64,000 bases of DNA from Deltaproteobacteria bacterium UBA2409 (GCA_002343185.1 DDRT01000014.1:1-64000); one strand, 5' to 3'. Shown: positions 36,017-44,861, counted from the stretch's first letter. Numbers and translations are program-made. The notes: a model not told the origin generated them from the letters alone.

Positions 36017-36045
36017 TTGACCACGGCCAAAAAAATCGGTATATT
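36017..36045 (+). promoter_or_regulatory. Sigma-70 promoter of rplM-rpsI
   Basis: TTGACC at 36017-36022, 17-base spacer, TATATT at 36040-36045. The start codon of rplM is 13 bases beyond the -10, so the leader is very short. The -35 overlaps an in-frame TTG that would otherwise extend rplM by 14 atypical residues. Confidence 0.75.
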
Positions 36046-36058
36046 CGGCGGCTTATCC

Positions 36059-36487
36059 ATGAAAACGTTATCTATTACGAAAAAACAGGCAGAAGAGGGG
36101 AGTAAGTGGCTTCTTGTTGATGCAACTGATGTTCCGGTTGGAAGATTGGCCACCAAGGTAGCTACATTGCTAAGAGGAAAGCATAAGCCAACATATACTC
36201 CGCATATAAACTGTGGCGACTTTGTTGTTGTTATTAATGCAGAAAAAGTTAAGTTCACAGGCAATAAAGAGTCACAGAAAAAGTACTTCCGTTACACTGG
36301 TTATGCTGGTGGAATTAAAGGGGTAGTTGCTGAAGATCTTAAAGAGAAAAATCCAGTACAGATCGTCGAGAGTGCCGTAAAAGGTATGGTGAGACGTGGT
36401 GCTTTGGGGCATCAAATATGGAAGAGATTAAAAGTTTATAAAGGTGCTGAGCATCCTCATGCTGCACAAAATCCTGTTAAGGTATAA
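36059..36487 (+). CDS. rplM: 50S ribosomal protein L13
   Basis: L13 is an early-assembly protein of the large subunit. Started at ATG 36059 it has 142 residues, the standard length, with KWLLVDATDVPVGRLATKVA, HINCGDFVVVINAEKV, KKYFRYTGYAGGIK and MVRRGALGHQIWKRLKVYKG. It is followed 5 bases later by rpsI, the usual L13-S9 pair. Confidence 0.97.
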   Translation: MKTLSITKKQAEEGSKWLLVDATDVPVGRLATKVATLLRGKHKPTYTPHINCGDFVVVINAEKVKFTGNKESQKKYFRYTGYAGGIKGVVAEDLKEKNPVQIVESAVKGMVRRGALGHQIWKRLKVYKGAEHPHAAQNPVKV

Positions 36488-36492
36488 AGTTT

Positions 36493-36888
36493 ATGATTAA
36501 AGGTGGATACATTCACGCAATCGGCAGAAGAAAAAGAGCAGTGGCCAGGGTTTTTTTAAAAGCAGGCTCAGGGGCTATTACTGTTAATGGAAAGAATTAC
36601 GAGTCCTACTTTGGTAGAGAAGCTCTTAACAGAATAGTTAGACAACCACTCGAGCTTTCAGAATTAACTGACAAGATAGACATCAAGGCTACAGTGGTCG
36701 GTGGTGGCTCTGCTGGTCAGGCAGGAGCAGTAAGACTTGGGCTTGCTCGTGCACTTATTCAATTTAAAGAAGAGTTAAGAGGCAGCCTGAAAAAAGCAGG
36801 TTTCTTAACAAGAGATTCCCGCGAAGTAGAACGTAAGAAATACGGACTACATAAAGCTAGAAAACGCCCGCAATTCTCGAAGAGGTAG
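36493..36888 (+). CDS. rpsI: 30S ribosomal protein S9
   Basis: S9 reaches into the decoding centre with its C-terminal tail. The 131 residues show AIGRRKRAVARVFLKAGSG, the NGKNYESYF core, GGGSAGQAGAVRLGLARAL and the end KKYGLHKARKRPQFSKR, whose final Arg contacts P-site tRNA. It is the second gene of the rplM-rpsI unit and ends 15 bases from the convergent response regulator gene. Confidence 0.97.
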   Translation: MIKGGYIHAIGRRKRAVARVFLKAGSGAITVNGKNYESYFGREALNRIVRQPLELSELTDKIDIKATVVGGGSAGQAGAVRLGLARALIQFKEELRGSLKKAGFLTRDSREVERKKYGLHKARKRPQFSKR

Positions 36889-36903
36889 GGTCTGCACTTA
36901 TTT

Positions 36904-37542
36904 CTATACAGTAATCAATCCGTGGTGGATTGCGATCTTCACTAGTTCAGCATTAGTTCTTACTTTTAGTTTCTTTAGAATGTTACTTCTATGTGTATCT
37001 ACAGTTCTGGTGCTGATATGGAGAATCTTCCCGATCTCTCGGTTTGGTTTTCCATCTGCAAGATAAGTTAAGATCTCAATCTCTCTTTTTGTTAGAACCT
37101 TAGCTAGTTGCTCTGGTCCAGCTGTTGGTGATGGTTCAGCAAGAAGTGCTTCAGCAACACTTGGACTAACATAAGTTCTGCCGTCTAGTATTGAAGAAAG
37201 TGCAAATAGTAGCTCGTCTAGCTTTGCGTTCTTTGGCATAAAGCCGCGAGCGCCTGCTTTAAAAGCTGCTCTTATATTTTCAGCACCCTCATCAGCAGAT
37301 AGAACAAGCACCGGAACTCTTGATCCGACTTCTTTCATCTTATCAAGTGCGCCGATACCATCTAGTTTAGGCATCGCAACATCAAGAATTAAAAGATCTG
37401 GTGTAGTGGATTTTAATACTGAGAGTAGTTCCTCTCCGTCAGCGGCTTGGCCGACAACCTGATAATCTCCGCGATGAGCCAACATCGCACAAAGAGCCTC
37501 TCTTACGACGCTATGATCATCAGCTACGATGAGACGTTTCAT
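36904..37542 (-). CDS. NarL/FixJ-type response regulator
   Basis: The 212-residue protein has a receiver domain (D8-D9, phospho-acceptor D54 in LLILDVAMPKLDG, Lys in GFMPKNAKLDELL) and a LuxR-type HTH (LTKREIEILTYLADGKPNRE, ISTRTVDTHRSNILKKLKV). It should bind DNA as a dimer when phosphorylated. No cognate kinase is adjacent; the REC-kinase at 20271 is elsewhere in the window. Confidence 0.95.
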   Translation of the reverse strand: MKRLIVADDHSVVREALCAMLAHRGDYQVVGQAADGEELLSVLKSTTPDLLILDVAMPKLDGIGALDKMKEVGSRVPVLVLSADEGAENIRAAFKAGARGFMPKNAKLDELLFALSSILDGRTYVSPSVAEALLAEPSPTAGPEQLAKVLTKREIEILTYLADGKPNREIGKILHISTRTVDTHRSNILKKLKVRTNAELVKIAIHHGLITV

Positions 37543-37688
37543 ACATTCTCCTCCCCAAAGTTTCTAAAATAGGAGAACGGCATTCTAGCTAAAATACTTA
37601 AGGATTTTTTCATGGATTTTATTAGATGAAGAGGTAAGGTATTGAAACAATGATTAAAAAAAGGGAGCCGACCTGACCAGGCGCTATC

Positions 37689-38294
37689 CTACTCTCCATC
37701 ATTCCTGGGCCTAGAGCCAGCCTCTTTTGAATGACGCTTTTGGTTTTCAGCTCTAAATTGTTCAATTAGTTGAGCTAGCTCTTCAGGGCTTCTAACACCG
37801 TAGAAGAATACATCACCTTCACCTTGAGCAGCAGTACTTACTTCAAGGGTTCCGAAATTTAACATTCTCCCCCAAAAAGATTGAACTACGTTTACGGCTC
37901 TAATATCACTATATTTAATTATGTGGATGTAATATCGAAGAGCGATCCTGCCACCAATATGCTGTAAGATTTCCCGGCCTAAAATATACTTATCGTTAAA
38001 CCTTCGACGGATTATCTCCAGTAAAACCAAAGCGGGAGGTAGAGCGAACCATCTCGGTGAGAAGTTTAAGAACTGAAGAACCGATCCACCAGCCCCTCCC
38101 GAAAAAAATGCGGTAAGCGAAAATGAAAAAGTAGCTAAGATTAAAAACAATGCAATTAATGGAAGGAGCGAATTAAATGACCTATAAGTTGCAAGTAGCT
38201 CCTTGTCTCCCTGTCTGGATGTGATCTCTTCAAAAGCTGGATATGTCACGAGCCGTATAATGCCATTCTGTGGCTTCTTAGGATAGTCAGACAT
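37689..38294 (-). CDS. Bacterial PH-domain membrane protein (YdbS-like)
   Basis: The protein of about 201 residues has two membrane helices (LLPLIALFLILATFSFSLTA and FALPPALVLLEII) followed by a bPH2-type domain: ILGREILQHIGGRIALRYYI, IIKYSDIRAVNVVQSFWGRM, FGTLEVSTAAQGEGDVFFYG and SPEELAQLI. The function of these domains is unknown. ATG 38294 is preceded by AAGGGGG at 9 bases; two earlier ATG codons extend the frame to 38333. A remnant of the GGTCAGGCC repeat lies just downstream near 37670. Confidence 0.75.
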   Translation of the reverse strand: MSDYPKKPQNGIIRLVTYPAFEEITSRQGDKELLATYRSFNSLLPLIALFLILATFSFSLTAFFSGGAGGSVLQFLNFSPRWFALPPALVLLEIIRRRFNDKYILGREILQHIGGRIALRYYIHIIKYSDIRAVNVVQSFWGRMLNFGTLEVSTAAQGEGDVFFYGVRSPEELAQLIEQFRAENQKRHSKEAGSRPRNDGE

Positions 38295-38354
38295 TTCCGG
38301 CATCCCCCTTGCACAATTACTAAACGTGGACACTAAGGTTCGAAGGAGATCAGG

Positions 38355-38380
38355 TACTTAGACTCTTGGGGAGTCAAGTA
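38355..38380. promoter_or_regulatory. Inverted repeat upstream of the flagellar operon
   Basis: TACTTAGACTC and GAGTCAAGTA form a 10-bp stem with one bulged A and a 5-base TTGGG loop. It lies between the divergent PH-domain gene and the gene at 38421. It could be an operator or a stray palindrome; there is no second copy to compare. Confidence 0.35.
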
Positions 38381-38420
38381 TTTGACGCTTCGATCTTAGT
38401 TTTAGGCAGAGGTTTGGCGC

Positions 38421-39089
38421 ATGGATGCAATACAAATTGGAAAGATTATCGCTGATGTAGGGGTCGCCTTGAGCGTTGTTTATTTAGCGGCCAAGGTCTT
38501 TAAGGGTGGTATTAGTACCTCACTTTCAAGAAAAGTGGCGGGGCTTGAAGATAACCTGAAAGATATAATTCGTCGCTCTGAGGATACTGCTTCTTCCCTT
38601 GAAGAATCGATCGATAAAAAACAACGAAACCTAGATAGAGCAATCACTGAGCTTGAAGCTATAGAAAGTCGTGTAAGCACACTTATCGAAAGAGGCGAAA
38701 AACTTGTCAAGACAATTGAGCAAGCAACCGGCAAGGCAACCTCAGATCTTAAAGAGATAGCCGTTACAGCACAAAAGATAATTCAGAAAACTCACATAGA
38801 AGTAAATATGGCTAGTAACAAGATAGAGCTAGCTGATCCGGTCATAGAAGAAGAAGTTGCTGAGCCTCCAAGTTTTACCCTTAGCTCTAAGATAGAAAAA
38901 GAAGTTGAACCTTCAGATCTTTTTGAAGTTGAAAGACTAGCCGGAGATCTTCTGAAGGCCGGCCGTGACATTGAATACGTAGCAGCAAGAACAAGACTTC
39001 CAATCGATAGAGTTGAGGCTCTTCAAAGGGCAAGTGATCCACGTTTAGGAGCTCTTGGTGCAATGAGAAGAATGGAGCAGACACTATAA
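38421..39089 (+). CDS. Coiled-coil membrane protein leading the flagellar operon (DUF2802-like)
   Basis: The 222-residue product has an N-terminal hydrophobic helix (IGKIIADVGVALSVVYLAAK), a long coiled coil (residues about 35-130) and a C-terminal helical motif VERLAGDLLKAGRDIEYVAA then RLPIDRVEAL, like the HTH-like end of DUF2802 proteins often found beside flagellar genes. Its stop overlaps the flgF start by one base, so it belongs to the operon. The role is unknown; placement suggests a function in flagellum assembly or placement. Confidence 0.7.
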   Translation: MDAIQIGKIIADVGVALSVVYLAAKVFKGGISTSLSRKVAGLEDNLKDIIRRSEDTASSLEESIDKKQRNLDRAITELEAIESRVSTLIERGEKLVKTIEQATGKATSDLKEIAVTAQKIIQKTHIEVNMASNKIELADPVIEEEVAEPPSFTLSSKIEKEVEPSDLFEVERLAGDLLKAGRDIEYVAARTRLPIDRVEALQRASDPRLGALGAMRRMEQTL

Positions 39090-39838
39090 TGGACTACGGA
39101 ACCTATTCGTCAGCATCGGCAGGGATTGCATACTTAAGGCGGCTTGAGGTTGTTACTAACAATCTAGCTAACGTTAATACTCCTGGATTTAAGGGTGAGT
39201 ATCTAAAACAGGAACAACAACCTTTTGAGAAGACTCTTGCTTCTGTTTCGGGAGATCCTATTGCAAAACCAGATCATGATCGTTATGGCGGAGTGTCTCA
39301 GTTTTCAACATTTACTGATTTCTCATTGGGCTCAATTCGACAAACAGGTAATCCACTAGATGTTGCATTAAAAAACCCGAATGACTTTTTCTCAGTTCAA
39401 ACTCCTCAGGGTGCTAGATTTACTAGAGCTGGAAACTTCACAATAAACGGGGCAGGTGAGCTTACCTTGCAAGATGGCTCCCAGGTCCTTGGTGATGGAG
39501 GACCAATCACAATTACAGGTAGCTCCGTCAAGATTCATGCAAATGGTGGGATCGAGGTTGATGGAGAGGTTGTTGGAAATCTCCAGGTGACTAGATTCTC
39601 AGATCTTAAGAATCTAAAACCAGAAGGCTCCTCTAGATTTAAACTAGATGGTGCTGGAGGAGAAACAGTTCCTGCAGAAGTAATTCCGGGCTCTCTTGAA
39701 GGATCTAACGTTGGGGTAATCCCAAGTGTAGTAGAGCTTATCACAGTAAATAGAGCGTTTGATATGTATACGCGCACTGCAAGGAACATCGATGAGATGA
39801 ATCAGATGTCGATTAATCAATTAGGAAGAGGAAGATAA
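39089..39838 (+). CDS. flgF: Flagellar proximal rod protein FlgF
   Basis: The 249-residue rod protein has the conserved N-terminal rod motif (LEVVTNNLANVNTPGFKGEY), the mid-domain GNPLDVALKNPNDFFSVQTP, TRAGNFTINGAGELTLQDG and the C-terminal helix SVVELITVNRAFDMYTRTAR. FlgF joins the rod under FlgG in the periplasm. Assignment as FlgF over FlgG rests on order and on the flgG gene that follows one base later. Confidence 0.93.
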   Translation: MDYGTYSSASAGIAYLRRLEVVTNNLANVNTPGFKGEYLKQEQQPFEKTLASVSGDPIAKPDHDRYGGVSQFSTFTDFSLGSIRQTGNPLDVALKNPNDFFSVQTPQGARFTRAGNFTINGAGELTLQDGSQVLGDGGPITITGSSVKIHANGGIEVDGEVVGNLQVTRFSDLKNLKPEGSSRFKLDGAGGETVPAEVIPGSLEGSNVGVIPSVVELITVNRAFDMYTRTARNIDEMNQMSINQLGRGR

Positions 39839-39839
39839 T

Positions 39840-40628
39840 ATGATTAGAGGACTTTATACTTCAGCAACTGGTATGACGGCTCAGCAGATGACTATTGATG
39901 TTATCTCAAACAACTTAGCCAACATTAACACAACTGGATTTAAGAAAAGCAGAGCAGAGTTTCAGGATCTTATGTATCAGTACCTAATGGATCCAGGGGC
40001 TCCAACTTCTGAATCAACAAGAAGTCCATCAGGTATTGGAGTTGGGCTTGGAGTTAAATCAGTTGGAACTCAGAGAATGTTCAGTCAGGGAGATCTTGTT
40101 TCAACAAGTAATCCTCTTGATGTTGCAATACAAGGGGAGGGATTTTTCTCTGTAACTCTTCCTGATGGAAGTACTGGTTATACAAGATCTGGGAACTTTC
40201 AACGAAACAGTGAAGGAGTGGTTGTTACAGCAGAAGGATATGAGGTCTCTGGAGCAGGTACGGTCCCTGATAATGCAACTTCGATAAGTATTAGTGAGGA
40301 TGGACAGATTAGTTATCTTCTTCCGGGAACCCAGGCTGCAACAGTAGCAGGAACCATTGAAGCAGTAAGATTCGCTAATAACGCAGGTCTTAAGGCTATG
40401 GGTGGAAGTATATATGTTGAAACTGAGTCTTCAGGAGCTCCAGTTGCAGGAAGCTTTGGAGATGATGGTTTTGGAAGAATCACTCAAGGATTTCTAGAAA
40501 GCAGTAACGTGAGTGTTGTAGGTGAGGTAGTTCAGATGATTACTGCTCAAAGAGCCTATGAAGCAGCAAGTAAGGGGATAAATACCTCTGATGAGATGTT
40601 GAGTCAGGCAATTAATCTTAAGAGGTAA
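39840..40628 (+). CDS. flgG: Flagellar distal rod protein FlgG
   Basis: The 262-residue distal rod protein begins MIRGLYTSATGMTAQQMTID, with VISNNLANINTTGFKKSRAE, the FlgG-specific YQYLMDPGAPTSEST, GEGFFSVTLPDGSTGYTRSG and the C-terminal SNVSVVGEVVQMITAQRAYE. It is tightly packed between flgF and flgA. Confidence 0.97.
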   Translation: MIRGLYTSATGMTAQQMTIDVISNNLANINTTGFKKSRAEFQDLMYQYLMDPGAPTSESTRSPSGIGVGLGVKSVGTQRMFSQGDLVSTSNPLDVAIQGEGFFSVTLPDGSTGYTRSGNFQRNSEGVVVTAEGYEVSGAGTVPDNATSISISEDGQISYLLPGTQAATVAGTIEAVRFANNAGLKAMGGSIYVETESSGAPVAGSFGDDGFGRITQGFLESSNVSVVGEVVQMITAQRAYEAASKGINTSDEMLSQAINLKR

Positions 40629-40630
40629 TA

Positions 40631-41572
40631 ATGAGAGTTTTAGCAATTTTATTACTAGCAACTAGCGTCTTTTCGAATGATTTTATTGTAAGAGTCATAG
40701 GAAGAGATAAGGCAACAGTTACTAAGCCAATCATAACTCTGGCTGATATAGCTGATGTTGAAGAGATGTCGAGTGGTCAGGATGACCTAGTAATTGGTAT
40801 CAAGAAAGTTCAGGTAGGAACTGCAGAAAAAGCAGGAGAAACTATCGAACTTCAGGCAAGTAGTATTCTTGATGCTCTTCGAGATCAGGGTATAAATCTA
40901 AGAGATGTAGGCTACTCGATACCTAAAACTGTAAAGGTTACCAGAGCTGGGCGGGAGATCTCTATTAAAGAAGTTAAAGAAGCGATAGAAGGATACTTCT
41001 TAGATCAAGGGAAAGAGGCAACGCTTAAAAAAATCTCCTCACTTGAAGGAATTAAAGTTCCACCAGGTGATATTACTCTTGAACCAATATTTAATGGTAG
41101 AAAGCGAGATGGAAATTCACACTTTGAAATAAGTTTAGCACAAGATGGAATAGAAATAGGAAAATTCCCTGTAGTAGCAAAAATTGATGAATTTAATGTT
41201 GTCCCCGTTGCTTCAAGGCAGGTTGAAAGGGGAGAGATAATTGATGAGAGTTCTATTGAGATGGCTCGAATGAATTTAAGTGAACTATCTGGTGAATTTA
41301 TCTCCGACGAAAGTGAACTGATTGGAAAGCAAGCAAGAAGCAGGATTGAAAACGGAACACCATTTAGAAAGATGTATGTTGAAAGAGCTGTTGCTGTTGA
41401 GAAAGGGAAGAAAGTAATTCTGTCATATAGTTCAGGTACCTTTGAAGCATCAGCAACAGGAATTGCTCTGGATACGCGCGGTGTAAATGAAGAAATTCGT
41501 GTCCGAAATGAAGCATCAGGAAAAATAGTGAGTGGTATTGTAACAGAACCAGGAGTGGTGAGGGTTAATTAG
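40631..41572 (+). CDS. flgA: Flagellar P-ring assembly chaperone FlgA
   Basis: The 313-residue protein has a signal peptide (RVLAILLLATSVFSND), a long N-terminal region and a SAF domain (VPVASRQVERGEIIDESSIE, GKQARSRIENGTPFRKMYVE) followed by the FlgA end ALDTRGVNEEIRVRNEASGK and VSGIVTEPGVV. FlgA helps FlgI polymerise around the rod in the periplasm. The start is 3 bases after the flgG stop. Confidence 0.93.
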   Translation: MRVLAILLLATSVFSNDFIVRVIGRDKATVTKPIITLADIADVEEMSSGQDDLVIGIKKVQVGTAEKAGETIELQASSILDALRDQGINLRDVGYSIPKTVKVTRAGREISIKEVKEAIEGYFLDQGKEATLKKISSLEGIKVPPGDITLEPIFNGRKRDGNSHFEISLAQDGIEIGKFPVVAKIDEFNVVPVASRQVERGEIIDESSIEMARMNLSELSGEFISDESELIGKQARSRIENGTPFRKMYVERAVAVEKGKKVILSYSSGTFEASATGIALDTRGVNEEIRVRNEASGKIVSGIVTEPGVVRVN

Positions 41573-41576
41573 GGAA

Positions 41577-42452
41577 ATGAATATGAAAAAAGCGATCTAC
41601 TACTGTATTCCAGCGATTTTAGGATGCTCGGTTTCAACCCCGCCCCCTAAAAGCTACCCTGCCTTAGAGTATACTAATGCACTAAAAGCTAATCTTAATC
41701 AGCAAAAAAACGATCAATACGGACGAGCACGGGTTTCGTTTGCTAACCAGGAAGTAGAAACAAACATGCCGCAGCCAGAATTAGGCTATACAGTCCAAGA
41801 GTCATCAGCCCCTTTAACTAGAGATTACCAGAGCCCTCTTCCACTTGGAGACCCTGGTATTCAGGCAAGTCTTTGGAGAGAGAGTAGACGAGGAACCTAT
41901 CTATTTCAGGACCATAGAGCCTGGCAGGCTATGGATCTGATCACAATCGTAGTTTCTGAAAATATGTCAGGATCAACTGATGCTGATACTGAAATTACAA
42001 CTGAGTCTGGAATTGAAGCTACTTTTGAGCAGCTTCTTGGAGTTCCGCAGTATCTTCTAAATAAGATCGACACCTACATCACTACAGGAGAAGACGGAAG
42101 AGCAGACACTACTCAACCGCTTGTTAAGGGCGGTTCGAAATCAACATATAAGGGTGAAGGGGAAACAACCAGGACAGGGGCGTTGAGAGGTAAAATGTCC
42201 GCTATGGTTGTTGAGGTACTTCCAGCAGGAGTCTTAAGAATCGAAGGGAAGAAGATAGTCTCTGTTAATGAAGAAGATCAGGTGATGATTATAAGTGGGT
42301 TAGTTAGACCAAGCGATGTTAACTCAGCTAATGAGATCGACTCATCAAAAATTGCCAATATGAGAATTGATTTCTTCGGAAAAGGAACAGTAGGGGATGC
42401 GCAACATGGCGGATGGCTTGGAAATATTGTGAGGAGAGTATGGCCTTTCTAA
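41577..42452 (+). CDS. flgH: Flagellar L-ring lipoprotein FlgH
   Basis: The 291-residue lipoprotein has its lipobox at ILGC (Cys17), to be lipidated and sent to the outer membrane. Typical FlgH stretches are SLWRESRRGTYLFQDHRAWQ, DLITIVVSENMSGSTDADTE and VLPAGVLRIEGKKIVSVNEE, ending GGWLGNIVRRVWPF. The N-terminal spacer is longer than in enteric FlgH. The gene overlaps flgI by 13 bases. Confidence 0.95.
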   Translation: MNMKKAIYYCIPAILGCSVSTPPPKSYPALEYTNALKANLNQQKNDQYGRARVSFANQEVETNMPQPELGYTVQESSAPLTRDYQSPLPLGDPGIQASLWRESRRGTYLFQDHRAWQAMDLITIVVSENMSGSTDADTEITTESGIEATFEQLLGVPQYLLNKIDTYITTGEDGRADTTQPLVKGGSKSTYKGEGETTRTGALRGKMSAMVVEVLPAGVLRIEGKKIVSVNEEDQVMIISGLVRPSDVNSANEIDSSKIANMRIDFFGKGTVGDAQHGGWLGNIVRRVWPF

Positions 42453-43528
42453 GATACGTAGTTGGAGTTCTTTTTTTAGTCAGTGTTAGTTTTGCAGCAC
42501 GGCTAAAAGATATAGCTCAAATTGAAGGAATGCGTGGTAACCAGCTTTATGGATACGGCATTGTTGTTGGTCTTAATGGAACTGGTGACGGAAACGGAAG
42601 CGAGTTTACTCTAAAATCGATCTCTAACATGTTAGAGGACTTAGGAATCAGAGTTGATCCAAAAGCTGTTAAGGTAAAAAACTCAGCTGCCGTTATTGTA
42701 ACTGCAACTCTTCCCCCATTTGCAAGGCCTGGAACATCGATTGATGTAACTCTTTCTTCACTTGGTGACGCAAAAAGTCTTCAGGGTGGGACGCTTATTA
42801 TGACTCCACTGCGCGGTGCAGATGGAAATACTTATGCAGTTTCTCAAGGTCAGGTAACTGTTGGTGGATTCTCCGTAGGTGCAGGAGCTGACTCAGCGAC
42901 TCAAAATCATCCTACCGTTGGAACGATTTCAAATGGAGCAACGATTGAAAGAGCTATTCCATTTGATCTATTCCAATCTCAAAGAGTAAGAGTGGTATTA
43001 AGAGAAGCTGACTTTACAACTGTTACAAGAGTCGTAAAAACAATTAATGAGTTTCTAGGGCGTCCATTTGCTGTTGGAATTGATGGATCTTCAATTGAAG
43101 TCCCAATAGCTGCAGAGTTTGTAAGAGATCCTATCGGGCTTGTTGCTAACATTGAAAACCTACAGGTTGAGGTAGATACAAACGCAAGAGTTGTTGTGAA
43201 TGAAAGAACAGGAACTATAATTGTTGGTGATAATGTAAAAGTCGGTAAAGTTGCTTTAGCCCACGGGAACTTGAATATTGTAATAAGAGCTGAAACCCAA
43301 GTTTCTCAACCAAATCCACTTTCTGAAGGGGAAACAGCTGTGGTTCAAAATCAGGATATTCAAGTTGGAGAAGAGGATAGAAGGCTGAACTTAGTTGGTG
43401 GAAATGTAACATTAGGGGAGTTAGTGAGAGGATTAAATGCTCTAGGAGTAACTCCTAGAGATCTGATCTCAATCTTTGCAGCACTTCAAAAAGCAGGGGC
43501 TCTTCATGCAGAGCTTGTGGTGATGTAA
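42440..43528 (+). CDS. flgI: Flagellar P-ring protein FlgI
   Basis: FlgI builds the ring in the peptidoglycan layer. ATG 42440 behind GAGGAGAG gives 362 residues with a signal peptide (AFLRYVVGVLFLVSVSFA). Then come RLKDIAQIEGMRGNQLYGYG, VVGLNGTGDG, LPPFARPGTSIDVTLSSLGD, GGTLIMTPLRGADG and ARVVVNERTGTIIVGDNVKV. A frame start at 42413 is upstream but lacks a ribosome site and breaks the signal peptide. Confidence 0.96.
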   Translation: MAFLRYVVGVLFLVSVSFAARLKDIAQIEGMRGNQLYGYGIVVGLNGTGDGNGSEFTLKSISNMLEDLGIRVDPKAVKVKNSAAVIVTATLPPFARPGTSIDVTLSSLGDAKSLQGGTLIMTPLRGADGNTYAVSQGQVTVGGFSVGAGADSATQNHPTVGTISNGATIERAIPFDLFQSQRVRVVLREADFTTVTRVVKTINEFLGRPFAVGIDGSSIEVPIAAEFVRDPIGLVANIENLQVEVDTNARVVVNERTGTIIVGDNVKVGKVALAHGNLNIVIRAETQVSQPNPLSEGETAVVQNQDIQVGEEDRRLNLVGGNVTLGELVRGLNALGVTPRDLISIFAALQKAGALHAELVVM

Positions 43529-43530
43529 CT

Positions 43531-43827
43531 ATGAAGAGTGTATCAATTGAAGACACATTACTATTAAAAAATGTGCAAGCCACTTCTAAACTTTCTGATA
43601 AGCCTTTAGATCAAAAGGGAAAAGAAGCGGTGAAGGCAGCAGAAGATTTTGAGGCACTACTTTTGCAACAGATGTTTACAAGTATGTGGAAGGGTACAGC
43701 TGAAGCCTCTAATGAGGAATCACTTTACCGGGATATGCTTAACCAGGCCTTGGCAGCGGATATGGCTAAAGGCAAGGGATTGGGGCTTAAAGATATGGTT
43801 GTTAAGGAGCTTGATAAGGATAAATAG
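43531..43827 (+). CDS. flgJ: Rod-binding protein, FlgJ N-terminal type
   Basis: The 98-residue protein equals only the rod-capping half of FlgJ (KAAEDFEALLLQQMFTSMWK, LYRDMLNQALAADMAKGKGL, GLKDMVVKEL). The muramidase half is missing, as in many non-enteric bacteria, so a separate hydrolase must open the wall. It starts 2 bases after flgI. Confidence 0.9.
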   Translation: MKSVSIEDTLLLKNVQATSKLSDKPLDQKGKEAVKAAEDFEALLLQQMFTSMWKGTAEASNEESLYRDMLNQALAADMAKGKGLGLKDMVVKELDKDK

Positions 43828-43843
43828 CTGATTTAATTCAGCT
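43826..43843 (+). terminator. Weak stem-loop after flgJ
   Basis: AGCTGA and TCAGCT form a 6-bp stem with a 6-base loop just past the flgJ stop, followed by TTATT. It is too short and A+T-rich to be a sure terminator; it may reduce read-through into flgM. Confidence 0.3.
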
Positions 43844-43924
43844 TTATTCTGGTTGGAACATGGAGACCAATTTAGGCATCTTAATAAGAACCAAGAGTAG
43901 CTTTTTTGATGATATAAGGGTGTT

Positions 43925-44221
43925 ATGAAAGTAAATGGAAATGATTCAAAATTAAAGGGTATCTTAGGTGTTGCTGATGATAGAGTTACAAAGCAACCGA
44001 TCGATAGAAAAAATTCTAAAGCCATTGATACTGTTGATGTTCAAACAGCAGTAGCGATAAATAAAGATCTTTCACCAGAAAAAGTACTAGAAGAAAGAGA
44101 GGCAAAGTTTCAAAGAATTAAAGCCCAATATCAGGCTGGTACATACGTAATGCCATCAAGTGAAGTTTTAGCAGAGAAAGTAGTTCAGGGAATTTTGGAA
44201 GAAATTGAGCTATTCAAGTGA
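43925..44221 (+). CDS. flgM: Anti-sigma-28 factor FlgM
   Basis: FlgM holds sigma-28 inactive until it is exported through the finished hook. The 98-residue protein is charged and largely disordered at the N-terminus; the C-terminal FlgM pattern is present (EREAKFQRIKAQYQAGTYVM, SSEVLAEKVVQGILEEIELF). It overlaps the flgN-like gene by 4 bases (GTGA). A 97-base gap separates it from flgJ and may hold its own promoter, although I found no sigma-28 match there. Confidence 0.9.
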   Translation: MKVNGNDSKLKGILGVADDRVTKQPIDRKNSKAIDTVDVQTAVAINKDLSPEKVLEEREAKFQRIKAQYQAGTYVMPSSEVLAEKVVQGILEEIELFK

Positions 44222-44706
44222 TAAACTATCGTAATTTTTTTCTATCAAGTAAAAAAATTCTGGAGCTTGAAAAGATAGTGCATGAAGCACTTGGTCAAGC
44301 ACTAAAAGATCTAGAAGAAGGTGTTAGAACTTCAAAAGAGCTTTCAACTGAGTCTCTTCAGAAATTAATAGAAAAAAGTGAGGAGCTGCTGCTGAAACGT
44401 AAAGCCCTTATGGAAACTCTTCCAGAGCCAGATACATTAACAGAAGTCTTAAAAGCAAAGGGCACAAGAGAAGAAAAGAGAGCAATCTTGCCTCTAATTA
44501 AAAAAGTAAAAGAGATAGTAAGAGAGAACGAAGAGAGAGCTCAAAATGTGCAAAACTTAGGTTCCTTTGCAAATCAGCTTGCAGGAAGCCTAATTGGAAT
44601 CTTTCATTCAGCTAGACATGGAGTTTCTAAGAAATATACTGGAAGTGGTACTGTTGAAGAATCTTATCATCCAACAAGAAAAGATAGTTTTATAAAGAAA
44701 GTTTAG
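44218..44706 (+). CDS. FlgN-like flagellar export chaperone
   Basis: The 162-residue helical, charged protein starts at GTG 44218 overlapping flgM. It has a FlgN-like long coiled coil (LEKIVHEALGQALKDLEEGV, LQKLIEKSEELLLKRKALME, LPLIKKVKEIVRENEERAQN) and a variable tail. FlgN carries hook-filament junction proteins and often follows flgM. Sequence identity to FlgN is weak; position drives the call. Confidence 0.72.
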   Translation: MINYRNFFLSSKKILELEKIVHEALGQALKDLEEGVRTSKELSTESLQKLIEKSEELLLKRKALMETLPEPDTLTEVLKAKGTREEKRAILPLIKKVKEIVRENEERAQNVQNLGSFANQLAGSLIGIFHSARHGVSKKYTGSGTVEESYHPTRKDSFIKKV

Positions 44707-44747
44707 TTCTATTTAATGTAAAAATTAGAATTTTAGTAATTTACAAC

Positions 44748-44822
44748 GGGGGTCAGGCCGGAAGGCCTGACCAGACAGACGCTAGCATTTGCCTGGTCAG
44801 GCCTCCTGGCCTGACCCCCAAG
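44748..44822. repeat. GGGGTCAGGCC palindromic element, copy c
   Basis: GGGGGTCAGGCC (44748-44759) and its inverse GGCCTGACCCCC (44808-44819) enclose the same core as copy b (GACCAGACAGACGCTAGC...). It lies between the convergent ends of the flgN-like gene and an unknown gene. Confidence 0.88.
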
Positions 44823-44861
44823 CGGCCTTACCTATTTATCTTGAGCGTGGATTATTATCAC

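Noticed and set aside
36017..36058. TTG 36017 as the start of rplM
   Set aside because: It adds 14 residues not found in L13 and coincides with the -35 box TTGACC; ATG 36059 gives the standard 142 residues.
38414..38431. TTGGCGCATGGATGCAA as a sigma-54 site for the flagellar operon
   Set aside because: GG and GC are 9 bases apart instead of 10, and the site overlaps the start codon.
43893..43924. Sigma-28 promoter for flgM
   Set aside because: TAAG is present but no CCGAT occurs at the required distance.
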